Shown here piece after piece: positions 24,301-35,729 of a DNA stretch of 64,000 nucleotides. Made by a program: the position numbers and the translations under genes. The stretch is from Colius striatus (Eukaryota > Chordata > Aves > Coliiformes > Coliidae): assembly GCF_028858725.1 (NCBI RefSeq), contig NC_084790.1, positions 88,723,496 through 88,787,495 on the forward strand. The letters are read 5' to 3'. The notes beneath the pieces are model-generated. The model was not told the DNA's origin, ran no database searches, and worked only from the letters and a program-made list of their open reading frames with translations. Each line of letters opens with the position of its first letter. Within the stretch, counting starts at the first letter, position 1.

Positions 24301-24695
24301 GGCAGAGTTTGCTTATAGGAATGAGGATTAGTGGATTTCTTTCTGTAGCTTGGTAGGTAGAATAAAATGCACTGTGTTTTCTTGCTTATTGTTATCCAGT
24401 AGAACTGAGCACCTGGAGTGATTTGGAAACATCTAATTTGTGGGAGTTTCATTAAGTGAGTGCAGCCTGATGCCTCTTTGGGGTCCACATGGTCACATTC
24501 CTGCAGCCCCACAGGAACACAGCTCTCCAATTGTGTACTCCTCTGGAAGATGTAGATGGAGAACACTTTGAACAATCTGTAATTTCAGAACTTCTCTGCA
24601 GACAAATTCTAATGAGGCTGTATCCTGTGTTTGTCTTTCAGTACGCTCTGCTGGCAGTGATGGGGGCGTACGTGCTGCTCAAACGGGAATCCTAA
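18387..24695 (+). CDS. SEC11C: Signal peptidase complex catalytic subunit SEC11C
   Basis: Six coding exons join to 177 residues: 18387-18428, 19522-19631, 21254-21403, 22992-23111, 24188-24245 and 24642-24695. All junctions have GT/AG sites and consistent phases. The product is a single-pass ER membrane serine protease that removes signal peptides. It has an N-terminal cytosolic stretch ([14 protein letters not shown]), a membrane segment at about residues 18-39, and the type I signal peptidase Ser-His-Asp set: Ser53 in GSMEP, His93 in IVHR and Asp119 in DDRGLY. Residues such as [16 protein letters not shown] and the end YVLLKRES match SEC11C rather than SEC11A. The ATG at 18387 has a good context (gccATGG); the mammalian N-terminus is longer, so an upstream start is possible. 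CR1 copies sit antisense in introns 2 and 4. Confidence 0.97.
18429..19521 (+). other. SEC11C intron 1
   Basis: GT at 18429, AG at 19520-19521. The 5' part is CpG island. No repeat is recognised. Confidence 0.85.
19762..20216 (-). mobile_element. CR1 LINE fragment in SEC11C intron 2 (antisense)
   Basis: It runs from 'ttagaatcacagaatggctt' to 'ctctggatcctctccagcat'. It contains 'acatccagcccgaacctccc' and 'ctcttttctccaggctcaac', the same subtype as the copies at 3.0 and 13.4 kb. It is inserted against the direction of SEC11C. Confidence 0.9.
20217..21253 (+). other. SEC11C intron 2, remaining unique part
   Basis: T-rich unique intron sequence ending in a polypyrimidine tract and CAG at 21251-21253. 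No gene seen. Confidence 0.7.
21404..22991 (+). other. SEC11C intron 3
   Basis: GT at 21404, AG at 22990-22991. Unique sequence with no recognised repeat. Confidence 0.8.
23404..24016 (-). mobile_element. CR1 LINE fragment in SEC11C intron 4 (antisense)
   Basis: About 610 bases, from 'atggaatcacaggatggtgg' to 'ttcttgcccacgagggcact'. The right part (CTGCTGGATGCCCCCAGGCT) is the region 5' of the usual CR1 3' UTR. It is the reverse of the copy at 56.6 kb. Confidence 0.93.
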
Positions 24696-24823
24696 AGACA
24701 AACGGCACTGTTCCAAGATCAAAGGACAGAGTTAAATACATGGGGGGGGGGGGAAACTAATATATTTCAGACGTTTTCATTATGTATGCGGTGACCAAAC
24801 TGTGCAAGCTTCTGTCTTGTCTA

Positions 24824-24829
24824 AATAAA
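24824..24829 (+). promoter_or_regulatory. SEC11C poly(A) signal AATAAA
   Basis: AATAAA lies 129 bases after the stop codon, so SEC11C would have a short 3' UTR ending near 24.85 kb. A run of about 12 G lies in the UTR at 24742-24753. Confidence 0.75.
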
Positions 24830-24849
24830 CTGCAACTAAAATGAGTAAA

Positions 24850-25128
24850 GCTGCTGATCAGTGATGTAACGGTGTATTTACTGCCTTAAATAGCTGCTGC
24901 TTTCAGTGTGCTCCTTTGAACAGCACTGACTGCCAGTGCTAAAGCAGCTTATGGCACTCCTAAACATGCTGTGTTGTTTTCTTCTTCAGTGGTACTGCAT
25001 CTGAACGTCCTTTCTCCCTCCTGTCTGTTAACTATTGGCTTATTTTGAATCTCTGTGGGTACTCCCTCTTTTCACAACCAAACTGGTTTTATCAGCATAT
25101 GAGGTTTGGAACAAGTCAGACTTGATTA
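24850..25128. other. Intergenic after SEC11C
   Basis: Unique sequence, nothing recognised. Confidence 0.5.
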
Positions 25129-25340
25129 CAGAGTCACAGAATGGGGGGGTTGGAAAGGGACCTGTAAAGATCATCCAATCCAACCCCCTGCCAAAGCAGC
25201 TCCCACCTAGATCAGGTCACACAGGAACGTGTCCAGGTGGGTTTGGAAACCTCCTGAGAAGGAGCCTCCACACCCTCCCCGGGCAGCCTGGGCCAGGGCT
25301 CCCTCACCTCAGCACTGAAAAGGTTTTTTCCTTGTGCTTA
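25129..25340 (-). mobile_element. CR1 LINE fragment, 3' end (antisense)
   Basis: It contains 'acagagtcacagaatggggg', 'agatcatccaatccaacccc' and 'ccgggcagcctgggccaggg'. It stops soon after the 'ctccctcacctcagcactga' block. Confidence 0.92.
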
Positions 25341-27884
25341 AGTACAGTTGTCTGGGTATTTCTGAGTAACACAGGTGATAAAGGATTCATCTTTCTGAGG
25401 AAGAACTGAGAAATGGAGCTTTTCCCGTTTGAAACTTGCTCCTCTGTGGCACAGGGACAAAAAAGCCTGATGGCCTGATTTCTAGAGGCTCAGTTGTAGG
25501 AACTGTGTATGTTTCTTGAATTCAGGCTCTTTACCATTCTCCCTTTGTGTTCCTAGCTGGGAAACAAACCTTAACAGAAAGGTTTTGTGGGGCTTTAGTA
25601 ACATTTGTGAATTACTGGATGAACACAGTAGTGCACTGAAGTCCTGTTGCCAGTAAGGGTAGGGCACCACTCCTCTCCCAGCTCTGAGGATATGTTGCTC
25701 CCTCCTGTCCTACACTACCTGAAACAAAAATTATTGTTTGTTTTAAATCTTACTTGGCAACTGGCATGAAATTCTGGACTTTTCTTGGATTCACGTGTCA
25801 GTGTTTTACCTTCAGCAAAGCAGAACTTATTTTCCTCGCTTACTGTGGTTCTGTGGCTCTGAGGAACAGCACGATGCTGTTTACTGTTATTTCTTCTGTA
25901 CTCCCTTACCTCTGCAAAAATACACAGTAATGGCACCTCTCTGTTGTAACAGCTGGTGCTGAAAGGCAGAGAACTGCTGCATTTTTCCGGGTTGTATTAC
26001 TTCTTCTCTGCCCTCCCAAGCAGCTTTTGTGCACACGGCATCATCAAAATCACTTATTTTGTGTCAAATCGTGTGGAAATACAATTTATAGTAAACATCA
26101 CATCAGAATAAATGAGATATGCTTGGTGCAGCCTTCCCAGAAGTGTACCATCACATTCAGCACAAACTCATGTAATGCTGGAGACAGACTGTGTGTAATA
26201 AATCACCTCCCCTGCCCCCAATAGTGCCAAAATCGGGATGGGTCCCTGTCTACCTTCACCCAGGCAGCTGCAGTCAGCTCTGACCTTGAGGGTGGTGTTT
26301 TGGATATTACTCCAGCGACAAATCCAGCACCTTACCATGGGAAGCTGTTCAGTCTAGGGGAAACGTGGATTAGTATAAAGATGTCAGGGTAACATTTAAA
26401 TATGTGGGTTCATGCTCAAGGGGAAAAACAAAGGTGGTATTTCCTGGGTGTGATATCTTGTGTCTCGTTTTCGCTCTCTTCCACAAGTCAGCCTGCCGCA
26501 GTGGCTGCAGTGATGTGCTGGGCCATGGCACAGCCACCGTTTGTCTTCTTGCGTTTAGCTGGAAGCCTCGAGATCTGCTGCTTGCACCTAGCGAAGCAGC
26601 TGTGGTCAGACACCCACCATCACTTGTTCAGACACGTAGGTTATCTGGTTTCTCTTGCAGAAAAAGAAAAAGCAGAGCTGCTTCTCTTCAGCTAGGAGGA
26701 GCAGATGCTGTGATAACAAATCTGCTTTAGATCTGAAAAGTTGCTGCCTGCATGGGAAAGGTAGAAAAGATGGAGCTTGCTTCTCCTCAGTCATTCCTGG
26801 TGCTGAGGCAAGACACAGTTCCATCTGAATGGTAACTAAAATGTTGCTGAGAGGTGGTTGGACACCGACATGGGCTGAACTGTGGCGAAACCCCTGGGAC
26901 AAGGAACAACGGTTCTTGTGCAGGATAAAAGATGTTTTTTGTTCTTCAGATTGAGGCATAATCATTTCTAACAAAAACATCATGCTGCTTACATGGCTCA
27001 TCAACAAACTTACCAACTCGATGAAGAAACACTTCAGGTTGCTGGCTGGTGGCTGCCTTGTTGGGCCTGTTGGGTTGTCTGCCTGGGAACGCTTAGAGGT
27101 CACTCCTGACCAGACAGATTGGGCTGCTCCTGACTTTCATTCCCATAATTGTCTGAGCTCCTTTAAGCCAGCCATTTCCACTGCTGATGCCCTAGTTAGT
27201 GCTGCTCATTAATTTCCATAGCCTAGCAGTCAGTGAGGGAAGCAGTGTCAGAGGTTTTGACCACGTTTTACATTTCTGGCATAAACTCTCCTGCTGGATG
27301 GCAGTACGGAGTGGTTTTAGGACTTAGGCTGGTGAGCATCAGCATCGAAGGTGAGACGCATATCAGGACAATGTTTTCTTTCTCCTGTGAGTAAATTGCA
27401 CTGTGTGATGCTTGAAAGATTTAATGTCCACTCAATCTTGGTTTTTGCAGCAGGGAGGATGCAGTTGGGTATTTGATACGCCTTGGACACTACCAGCTTT
27501 TCCAGTCTTGCAGAGAACAAGTTAGAAGGTGACTTTACATGATGAACTTTCCCACCTGTTCTAGTTCTTGAGGTGAGATGATCCTCCTGCGGCAGACAAC
27601 ATGGTCCTGTTTCTCTCTCTGTGCAAGTTCTCACGGTCAGCAGAGCCAGTGCAGCTTCTGAGCCCAGGAAGCAGTAGTTCTCTGCTGGGCTTGTGAGTTG
27701 AGTGAGCCCAACAAAGCATGAGGTGAGAGGGGCATGACACAGGAGCATGGTAGAGGGAAAGGACACAGGGTTTAGCCTTTAGGAACACTGAGCTGTTAGA
27801 TTTTACCAGCTATTAACAAGTAACTGTGTTTAAGAAAGATGTTGAGGTCCTCAAGTGTGTCCAGAGAACAATACATTTGAGCAG
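25341..27884. other. Intergenic, no gene seen
   Basis: Unique, slightly AT-rich sequence. A 165-codon minus frame at 26606-27103 and a 149-codon minus frame at 27317-27766 show no domain or exon signals. Confidence 0.45.
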
Positions 27885-27968
27885 CAGAACAAGAGGAAAC
27901 GGCCTCAAGTTGCACCAGGGGAGGTTCAGGCTGGATGTGAGCAGGAATTTCTTTGCTGTTCAGAGGTA
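27885..27968 (+). mobile_element. CR1 LINE fragment, about 80 bases
   Basis: A short internal 3'-region piece, 'aagaggaaacggcctcaagt' to 'gcaggaatttctttgctgtt'. It ends near the start of a GT-rich array. Confidence 0.8.
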
Positions 27969-27978
27969 AAGGACAAAC

Positions 27979-28075
27979 TGTGTGTGTGTGAGGGGGGTGT
28001 CTGTGTGGGTGTGGGTGTGTGTGGGTGTCTGTGTGGGTGTGTCTCTGTGTGTGGGGGTGTGTGAGCAGGTTGTAG
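27979..28075. repeat. GT-rich simple repeat
   Basis: Mixed GTGTGT, GTGTGG and GTGTCT units. It could adopt Z-DNA. Confidence 0.9.
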
Positions 28076-30419
28076 GTGTGCAGATGACTAATAAAAAGAA
28101 GTGGGGTAAGATCCTACAGATTTGATGCATCAAAGTCTTTCCCTTTGCTACAAATACAACTTTCCTCAACTGGCTGCTCTGCTTCTAGGCTGCAGCTTCC
28201 CTTTGAAGTCAGGACAGATTAAGGGATTAATTGGTGGATGTACCGGCTTATTAACTGGAGTCAGAGTGCTCCATCGATCCTTGAGGCTGTGCTAACTGGT
28301 ACACCTCAGCTCACAGGCTGCTTAGCAATACTCCCAACTGGCTGGGCTGTGGATGTAAAATACTGTGCGCTGCAGAATCAGTGTGTTTAACTGAGCACTT
28401 AGGAGTAGGAGAAGCTCAGACTTTGGTCAAAGTGGTTTGGTTTTTTCTTTCTGGTTAACTGCCTCCTCAGAGCTTGGCTGAAAACTGGTCCCTCCATCCC
28501 TCCATCCAGAGCTGCACAGGCTGCAGCATGGGCAGAAGGGGCCACAGACATCACAGACACCTGGGCAAGGGCCATGAATGAGGGCTGGACACTGGCACAG
28601 GCCCCAGGGGCAAGGGCAGGGACTCAGGGCCACAGGAGCAGCCTGAGCAGGAACTTGGCTTAATTCAGTCTCCTTCACTTCAGCACTGTGGGGTTTGATG
28701 TGAGGGTCAGCAATGCTGGGGGTGTGCAGGGCAGCCCTGGCACTGCTCACTGGGTGCCCATCTGCTCCTCACAGCCCTTCTGGCAGGACAGCGCTGGAGG
28801 TGTCCAAGTCCTGGCTACCAGACCCTCAGGCTGAACCACTGCCTCGTTGGGAGAGAGAAAACAAGCACACGGATCAACTGCAGAGAGAACTCGAGCCGTT
28901 TCTCTCTATGTATAATCCAGGTAGTGAGCAGTAGTGGTGAAAAGGACCTCTGCACATGTGGATTTTTTTCAGTGTTCCTTTGAACATCTTAGGGGCCAAA
29001 AGCAAGCAAGATGTAAAGCATCCACAGGGCAAAAATTCCATGTTTCTCTGCCACACAGCTTGGCGTTAAGTATATTCCATCTCTCTGTCACCATTTGTGC
29101 TCCAGGATGTTGCTTTTGTACATGGAACCGTCTCTGCTTCTCTGTCACTTACGTGTGAATGTGCCACCAGTAGAAACTACGTACAGATATACTGTATATA
29201 GCCTGTATCTAGACACAGGTACAGGGAAGCGTGACATGGACGTGACTGGCAGCTGCATTTTGAAGCTGCTTGAAATACAAACCGCTGTCTGGATTGCAGT
29301 TCTATCAAAAAAGCACCTGTGGGCAAAGCTTTGTTTCTTTTGGGGTGACATTGGGACGTTTCCAGTGCTGATGGCTATGTTTGCTAGAACGAAAATGAAA
29401 AGTACATGTGGAAAATCATGTGCTGGCAAGGGGGCCTGTGCAAGAGGAGCAGGACCCACACACCTCCTGCCTGTCCCCTGTGCTGCAGGGGCTTTTTCCA
29501 CTGAGTGCAAGCAGGGGTGAGGAAGAGGAGGCAAAAGCATGTTTTTACTGCTCTGGGAAGGATGTGTGGTGTGCCTCAGGGATGCCCAAAGCCTCTGCTC
29601 CCCTCCCACGTCCATTCCATGCTGCAGCAGTCGCAGGGCAGCTGGGGCTGTGGTGGGCACCTGAATGTGCTGCAGGGGCTTGTGCTGGCCACGGCGCTCC
29701 CGGCTTCTACAGAACAGCAGCCTTTGACAGCTGCTGGATGTGGTGCTGTTTTCCTCTTTGGGTCTTGTGGTGGGAGTCTGGGGCCACTTCATGGCCTTCC
29801 AGTGTGCTAATGCCTGTCCTCTCTGTCACCTGCACTTGTCCTGCTTTCGCTCTTGTGTCACACAGGTGCCTCAGGTCTATTTTCTCCAGCACATATGATT
29901 GTAAATCCAGCATTGGCAGCTACCTTTGGAAGTTGACATTTGGGGAAACAAAACTTGTGGTTTCAAGTTTCCAGGGTGCTTATTTTCCATAGATTCAGTT
30001 GCAAACTAGCAACGTGACAGAAGTGTCAAGTTCTGGTTGCGGCGCTGTCCCAGCCCCAGCTCATGCGGAAATCCTGCTGAAATGGCTCAGGCTGTCCAGG
30101 GAACACGAGCCCTGCTCCCTTACCATGCATCCCATGCTGAACCTGCTCCCTGAGACCTTCCCCATTGGGAGAGCTTTTGGCTCTGGGTGAGAAGCAGCCT
30201 CTACCACCCTGCTCTCCCACAAAAGCCTGACGGGGCTCACGTCCAGTGAGCACTTAGAACTGGAGGGGCAGGGTGTAAGTATCACACAGACCTGTGTCAG
30301 CCCTCCTCCAACCCTGGCAGCCCTCACAAGTCCACATCCTGGCCCCAGACTGGGCCATGTTATCTGATGGACTGAGTGAGCCCGAGACATGCTCTGTGCA
30401 CCAGGGACTTGAAAATATG
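28076..30419. other. Intergenic, no gene seen
   Basis: Frames of 215 (minus, 29145-29792) and 194 codons (plus, 29408-29992) overlap each other and have no recognised domain. No repeat seen. Confidence 0.4.
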
Positions 30420-30840
30420 GTGTGAGCTGGCACTTGTGTGCAGCCCAGAAAGCCAGCCACGGCCCGGGCTGCTTCACCAGCAGCGTGGCCAGCAGGGACA
30501 GGCGCCGACTCTCACCCTCTGCTCTGCTGAGACCTCACTTGGAGCACGGTGTCCAGTCCTGGGGTCCCCAGCCCAAGGAGGACATGGGCCTATTAGAGCA
30601 GGCCCAGAGGAGGCTGCAGAAGTGACCAAGAGCTGGAACATGGAACACCTCTCCTGTGAAGGAAGGCTGTGAGACAGGGATGCACAGCCTGGACTAGAGA
30701 TGGCTCTGGGGAGGCTTTGCAGCCTCTCACTATATAAAGGGGCTTATCAGAAAGATGGAGAAAGACTTTTTTATCAGGGCCTGCAATGACGAGACAAAGG
30801 GCAACAGTTTTGAAATGAAAGAGCTGGGACTGCTCAGCTG
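30420..30840 (+). mobile_element. CR1 LINE fragment, diverged
   Basis: It holds CR1 3'-region blocks in order: 'gctgagacctcacttggagc', 'gtgtccagtcctggggtccc', 'gaggaggctgcagaagtgac' and 'gaacacctctcctgtgaagg'. It is more diverged than the other copies, so it is probably older. Confidence 0.8.
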
Positions 30841-31889
30841 GGACTGCCTCTGTCCAGCCAGCAACAGGTCCTGAGAATTCAGAAGCATAAATGCCTCCTA
30901 GTCATTTGAATTCTCACAATGTTGAACCCCTTCACCACAAAGATCACAAAAACAAAGTCTGGTGGCTAAATGTGCAATAAGCAGTTGCTTCAGTTGAGCT
31001 TCAACTGTCTGGGTCTAGGACTTCCTAAAACACAGCACAGAAAGTATCAAACATCTTAAGCTATGCCTTATTAAATAGAGGTTTATTATTTCCCATTGCT
31101 CAGCCCTGGTGAAGTTGTGGAGCTCTTTTCTGAAAAATGTCTTTGGTTCTTCAGGGAGCTGTTCCTGCAGAGTCGGGTTTGGGGCTATTTGCAGAACGCC
31201 TGCGCTGGCTGCACGTTTGCAGTGCTGGAGATTAGTCTATTCAGCATATTCAACATTTACAAAGTATTCCTGAGTGATCGTGCCCTGTTATTACGTTGGT
31301 GATGTGCTGAAACCATTGTTTGTTCTGTACATATCGCTGTCCTGAACGTCAGGATCACCACAAAGACGACGGTGAAAGGCACCATTCGCCTTTTGTCCGT
31401 CTCTAGTGCCATAAAACCTGCCTTGCTGATAGAACAACAGCAGTTGTCTGAGATGTAAAGGAAGCAAATTAAAGAATGTTGCCGTGGTAATAGCATTTAA
31501 AACCCACTGATATCTTCCTACCACGGAGCACAAAAAATAGTTCACTTTGCCATGGGACGTATGGGAAGGTGCTCTAGGATGGAGAGAGAGCTGCTTCCCG
31601 ATGTTCCAACACAAATCCATGTGACCACATTTCTTCCTTAAGAAATGAAGTTTGTCTGGAGTGAATGTGTCTCAGCTGATAACACGTATTTACTGTTTCT
31701 TGATCCTTCTGTGTTGTGGGGAGTCCACATGCATTTGTTTCTGGGTATTGTCACAGTATCACTTTCGGAAAAAGCTAATGAAAATAGAAGTTAGAATAAA
31801 TCCTTACAAAGAAGTAAAGGAAGAACTGCTGACGATGCACAAATGTATTCAAGGAGTGGGCTGAGTAAATGGTGATGGGGCCAAGGAGA
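30841..31889. other. Intergenic, AT-rich
   Basis: Unique sequence with no gene seen. Confidence 0.45.
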
Positions 31890-31999
31890 CAGGAGGGGTT
31901 CCTATGCGACCTGATCTAGGTGACCCTGCTTCTGCAGGGAGCTGGACTAGATGATCTCTAAAGGTCCATTCCAACCCCTACCATTCTATGATTCTATGG
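31890..31999 (+). mobile_element. CR1 LINE 3' terminus
   Basis: It contains 'ctggactagatgatctctaa' and ends in the classic tail ATTCTATGATTCTATGG. Confidence 0.93.
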
Positions 32000-33245
32000 T
32001 TTGTGAGCTGTCCCTGCCTGCTCAGACCTGGCTGTCCAGCACCCAAATAACCCCAGCACAGACCAGCCCCTCATCATCCCCTGTGTGGTCCCAACAGTGG
32101 GAGCTTCCACAGCCTCTTCTGTGCCCATGACTATGCCCACTGCTGTGCCACCAGCTCCCTGCCTGCAGCTAGGACCCTTCCGCTGCCACACAGCCCAGAT
32201 GTGCCTGCAGCTGAGCTTTCCCTGCATCATCCTCTTCATCCAAGGGAGTGCTGCCGGTGGGGGCACATGAGACTGCACTTCAACCCACTTTATCTACTCT
32301 TTGTGCTCAGGGGAGGGATGGGGTCTGTGATAGGGATTCTCCTGCCGTCTCCCCTGCCCAGGGTGGGCCCCATCCCCAGCTGTGCTGCAGGTGAGGCTGG
32401 GCTGGGGTTCCGTGTGCATGCAGGAGCAGGTGACGTGTCTCTGCTCTGCTCTGGATGGAGATTTGTTGCAGCTGCTGTTTTACCTGGTTTCTCCCCGTTG
32501 TGTTGGTGGAGCTCCCAGCCACCACTGTCTCAAATGTGCTGCTCTTGACAGATTCCACACTGGATTGTTTCAGTATCTTTGCAGTGATTTGGCTTAGGTG
32601 TAAATAGATGCTTTGGTTTAGTATGAGGGATTGGGTTACTCTGCTGCACTGCTGAGCTCTTTTTCTACTCAAATTTCCCTTTGCTGAATTGTTTGCAACC
32701 CAGTTCTACATGTCACCCCACAAAAGACCTACCAGGCTACAGAATGCATTAATTCATACATAAAGCATTAATTCATGCCCCCTGAAGTCCAAAGTGCTAG
32801 CAGGGAAAGGCACACAATAAAAAGAGAAACTACCAGCCTGGGCCAAGTAAATCCCTGGAGCTGGAGGAGACTTGAGCCATGGTGTGCAGACAACAATCCT
32901 GCCTATGAAGAGTCATCAAAGCCTACAGTTCCCATAGATCATGATATAATAAATGTGTCAAAGAGCAGCTTCATCCTTCACAGCTCAACCTGCTCCCAAG
33001 AGCCATTGGTTGTGGCAAGCAGAGCATCCCTGTGGGCAACCAGTCAGGTCTGGGACAGTGCCAGACAGCCCCAGAGGTCTCGCCAGGGAAGCCGTAGTCA
33101 GAGACCTGGTACTGTCACACTCACCACAGGCCAAGGAATGCAGAGGTACTGCCCATCACAAAGCTAAATCATACATTTTCTCCTGCTCAACAAAAGCCAC
33201 TTTGGCCCAAACGGGATTGGGGTGGTGTCAAGCCACACTCACATT
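32000..33245. other. Intergenic, no gene seen
   Basis: Unique sequence between a CR1 tail and the pentamer array. Confidence 0.45.
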
Positions 33246-33440
33246 GAGAAGAGAAGAGAAGAGAAGAGAAGAGAAGAGAAGAGAAGAGAAGAGAAGAGAA
33301 GAGAAGAGAAGAGAAGAGAAGAGAAGAGAAGAGAAGAGAAGAGAAGAGAAGAGAAGAGAAGAGAAGAGAAGAGAAGAGAAGAGAAGAGAAGAGAAGAGAA
33401 GAGAAGAGAAGAGAAGAGAAGAGAAGAGAAGAGAAGAGAG
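33246..33440. repeat. (GAGAA)n microsatellite, about 38 uninterrupted copies
   Basis: A perfect 5-base repeat from 33246 to 33435, then a GAGAG variant. No interruption occurs in 190 bases. All-purine mirror sequence is able to form triplex DNA. It makes spurious REEKR frames on + and LLFSS frames on -. Confidence 0.98.
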
Positions 33441-33445
33441 AAGAG

Positions 33446-34076
33446 GCTGTTGTGATGGTTGTCAATATAGAAGCAAAGGAAAATACTAGAAGAGATAAAT
33501 AGGCCTGTAGGGTGGCTTTAGTCTGGGGAAATTGTTTTATCTTTCCAGAAAAACCCTCACACTGAGATTTCCTTGGTGTTTTCCTTCAAAGAACCCAGTT
33601 TGGTTGGTTGGAGGAGTCAGTTAAACTGATTTTTGTGGGGTTTTTTTTGACAGAACCCTGGAAAAAAAAAGGGGTTTTCTTGGAAAAAATACTCTTCCAC
33701 TCAAACAGCTAGTCCCAGTCAAAAAGAAGATTCAATCCCAAATTTGATCAGCTCTCCAAATCAGCCTTTGTGCCTATAACTTCAGTCACCTAAAGGGCAA
33801 ACTAATTCAGACTTTCATCAAGTCCATAACACAAGGTATGAAAATTGAAGTGTATGAGAAACAATTCCTACTTAAAGCAGCTGAAGGTGGTGCAGAAGGA
33901 GATTCAATGTGAGAGCACAGTCTTTAACACAGGAAATGGGTGAAGACACAGTGTACATACAAAAAGATGTCGTATGCACGCAAAACGTGAGAAAGGTTTA
34001 TTTGTTTGCACAGTGTTTGTGCTAGAAGAGACCTTGGACTACTGAGCAGCAAGGAGCTGAGTAAGAATTCCTGGTG
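33446..34076. other. Intergenic, AT-rich
   Basis: Unique sequence with T and A runs; nothing recognised. Confidence 0.5.
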
Positions 34077-34145
34077 GACTTGCTTTAGCAGAGGAGTTTG
34101 GCTGGATGATCTCTAAAGGTCCCTTCCAACCCTGCCATTCTGTGT
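34077..34145 (+). mobile_element. CR1 LINE 3' terminus
   Basis: 'tggctggatgatctctaaag' followed by 'gtcccttccaaccctgccat' and TTCTGTG. Confidence 0.9.
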
Positions 34146-34179
34146 GTGTGAGTGTGGCATTACTGGCCAAAGCTTACTA

Positions 34180-34330
34180 GTAGCCCAGATGGGCTGTGGA
34201 GGTTCCTTCTCTGGAGACATTCAACCCCAGCTGGATGAGTTCCTGTGTGCCCTACTCTAGGTGGCCCTGCCCTGTCAGGGGGTTGGAGTCAGATCATCTT
34301 TCAAGGTGTGATCCACCTCTGCAAACGTGG
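34180..34330 (+). mobile_element. CR1 LINE fragment
   Basis: 'ccagatgggctgtggaggtt', 'cattcaaccccagctggatg' and 'gtgtgccctactctaggtgg' match the copy at 60.2-60.97 kb. Together with 34077-34145 it makes two close but separate insertions or one broken copy. Confidence 0.85.
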
Positions 34331-34559
34331 CATTCACAGGGTCGTGTCCTGCTTGGGACAGACAGATATTTTGCTTTGTCTTGGCTTGGTTTTTTTTTTT
34401 TACCTGAAAAAGGATAGTTTCCTGAATTTTCCATTTCCTGTCTTGAATTGCAGTGAACAACCAGATGTTCTCATGGGTGGCAATGCTGTTCTTGACCAGC
34501 TGCCACTCAGCACAGAGCACGTGCTGTCCGTAGCTGTACCACAGGCTGCATAAACTCGT

Positions 34560-34790
34560 GATTGAGGCAAGAGAATACCGTTGAAAATTAAACATGAATG
34601 CATAATTAATAACCAAAATAAAAGAATGAATCACATTAATCAGGAAAAGAAGACGCAACAAACTAAGACAAAGAAAGGGAACAATTTAGCTCATACAGTA
34701 GGACACACAATTGACTTTGAAAGCGATTGCACTGGATAGTTTGCCCAGTAAAATTATGCTAATCCATATCCATGGCAGTTTCCATCAGGT
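34560..34790. promoter_or_regulatory. Candidate conserved non-coding element upstream of GRP
   Basis: AT-rich unique sequence with clustered homeodomain-type cores (GCATAATTAATAACC, CACATTAATCAGG) and a POU-like ATGCTAAT. No coding potential. Conservation is inferred from composition and motif density only. Confidence 0.3.
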
Positions 34791-35634
34791 ATAGCTCAGC
34801 TCTACTCCTGCAGGGTTAGCTGGAGGATCTGTCAAGTTCCTTGCAGCCAGGGCTGTTAACGGCAGATCCCACTTCCTGGCAGTTCTCTAGACTGCCAAAG
34901 CATCACATAAACCATACTAATCCCATGCGACTTCATGCCTTTCCCTGTGTTCTCCTTTGGGACAAACGGTGCATCAGGACTTTATATCCCTCTGCTACTC
35001 ATCCACCTTCACTGCAGTGACACTGCCAACACACTTGAAGTTTGTGTGAATGCAAGCACCCCACTCCACAGCTGTATGTTGTCTTCTTCAGAAATTCATT
35101 TGTCCTTTCCTCTGTACTCCCTCTTCACGATGGAGATTTTTTTCCTCCAACTATTACAAATTTGGCCAGTTCCAAGTGCTTTAGAGTGCTGGAAAGTTTG
35201 CAAGGTCTCAGTGCAAGGAAAGAAGAAAGTCCTGTAAATCTGTGAGTTGCATCTGAGACAGTAAATTTAAGTAGTGTTGGAAATGAAAAGAAACTCTCAT
35301 CACAAGGTCTGTTTCAATGAGGTTCAAGTGCTGTTTGTCCTTGGAGTCTGGTGGTTTTACAGCCATACTTCCCAATGAAAAATGCTGAGGCTTTTTCTTT
35401 TTTCGCATAAGCTCTTGTAAAAATGTTTCAACCTGTTTTTGGTTATTTCAGTCTAGGGCAGCAAATCACTTCTGCGAACATTTTCACGCTCTCTGTGAAG
35501 ACAATAGATTCAATTTAACAGAAACAACCTCGTCAGAAAATCAGTTGTTGTAAGAGAGCCACCACGGAGTCACCTCGCTGCCCGGTCCATCGGTCCGTGG
35601 CAGCAGCCTGGGACTCTTTCTATTAAATGAAAAA

Positions 35635-35729
35635 GCTAAAGAGAGGTGCGGGCACGGTGCGGAGGGTGCGAGCGCACACGGGCTAAAGAGAGGTGCGGGC
35701 ACGGTGCGGAGGGTGCGAGCGCACACGGG
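35635..35729. repeat. Two tandem copies of a 47-base CpG-rich unit
   Basis: Units start at about 35636 and 35683, and both read CTAAAGAGAGGTGCGGGCAC and on. The copies are essentially identical, so the duplication is recent. It lies at the 5' edge of the GRP CpG island. Confidence 0.95.

Noticed and set aside
29145-29992. Gene with 215- and 194-codon frames on opposite strands
   Set aside because: Neither has a recognised domain, splice support or biased composition. Long chance frames are common in GC-rich DNA.
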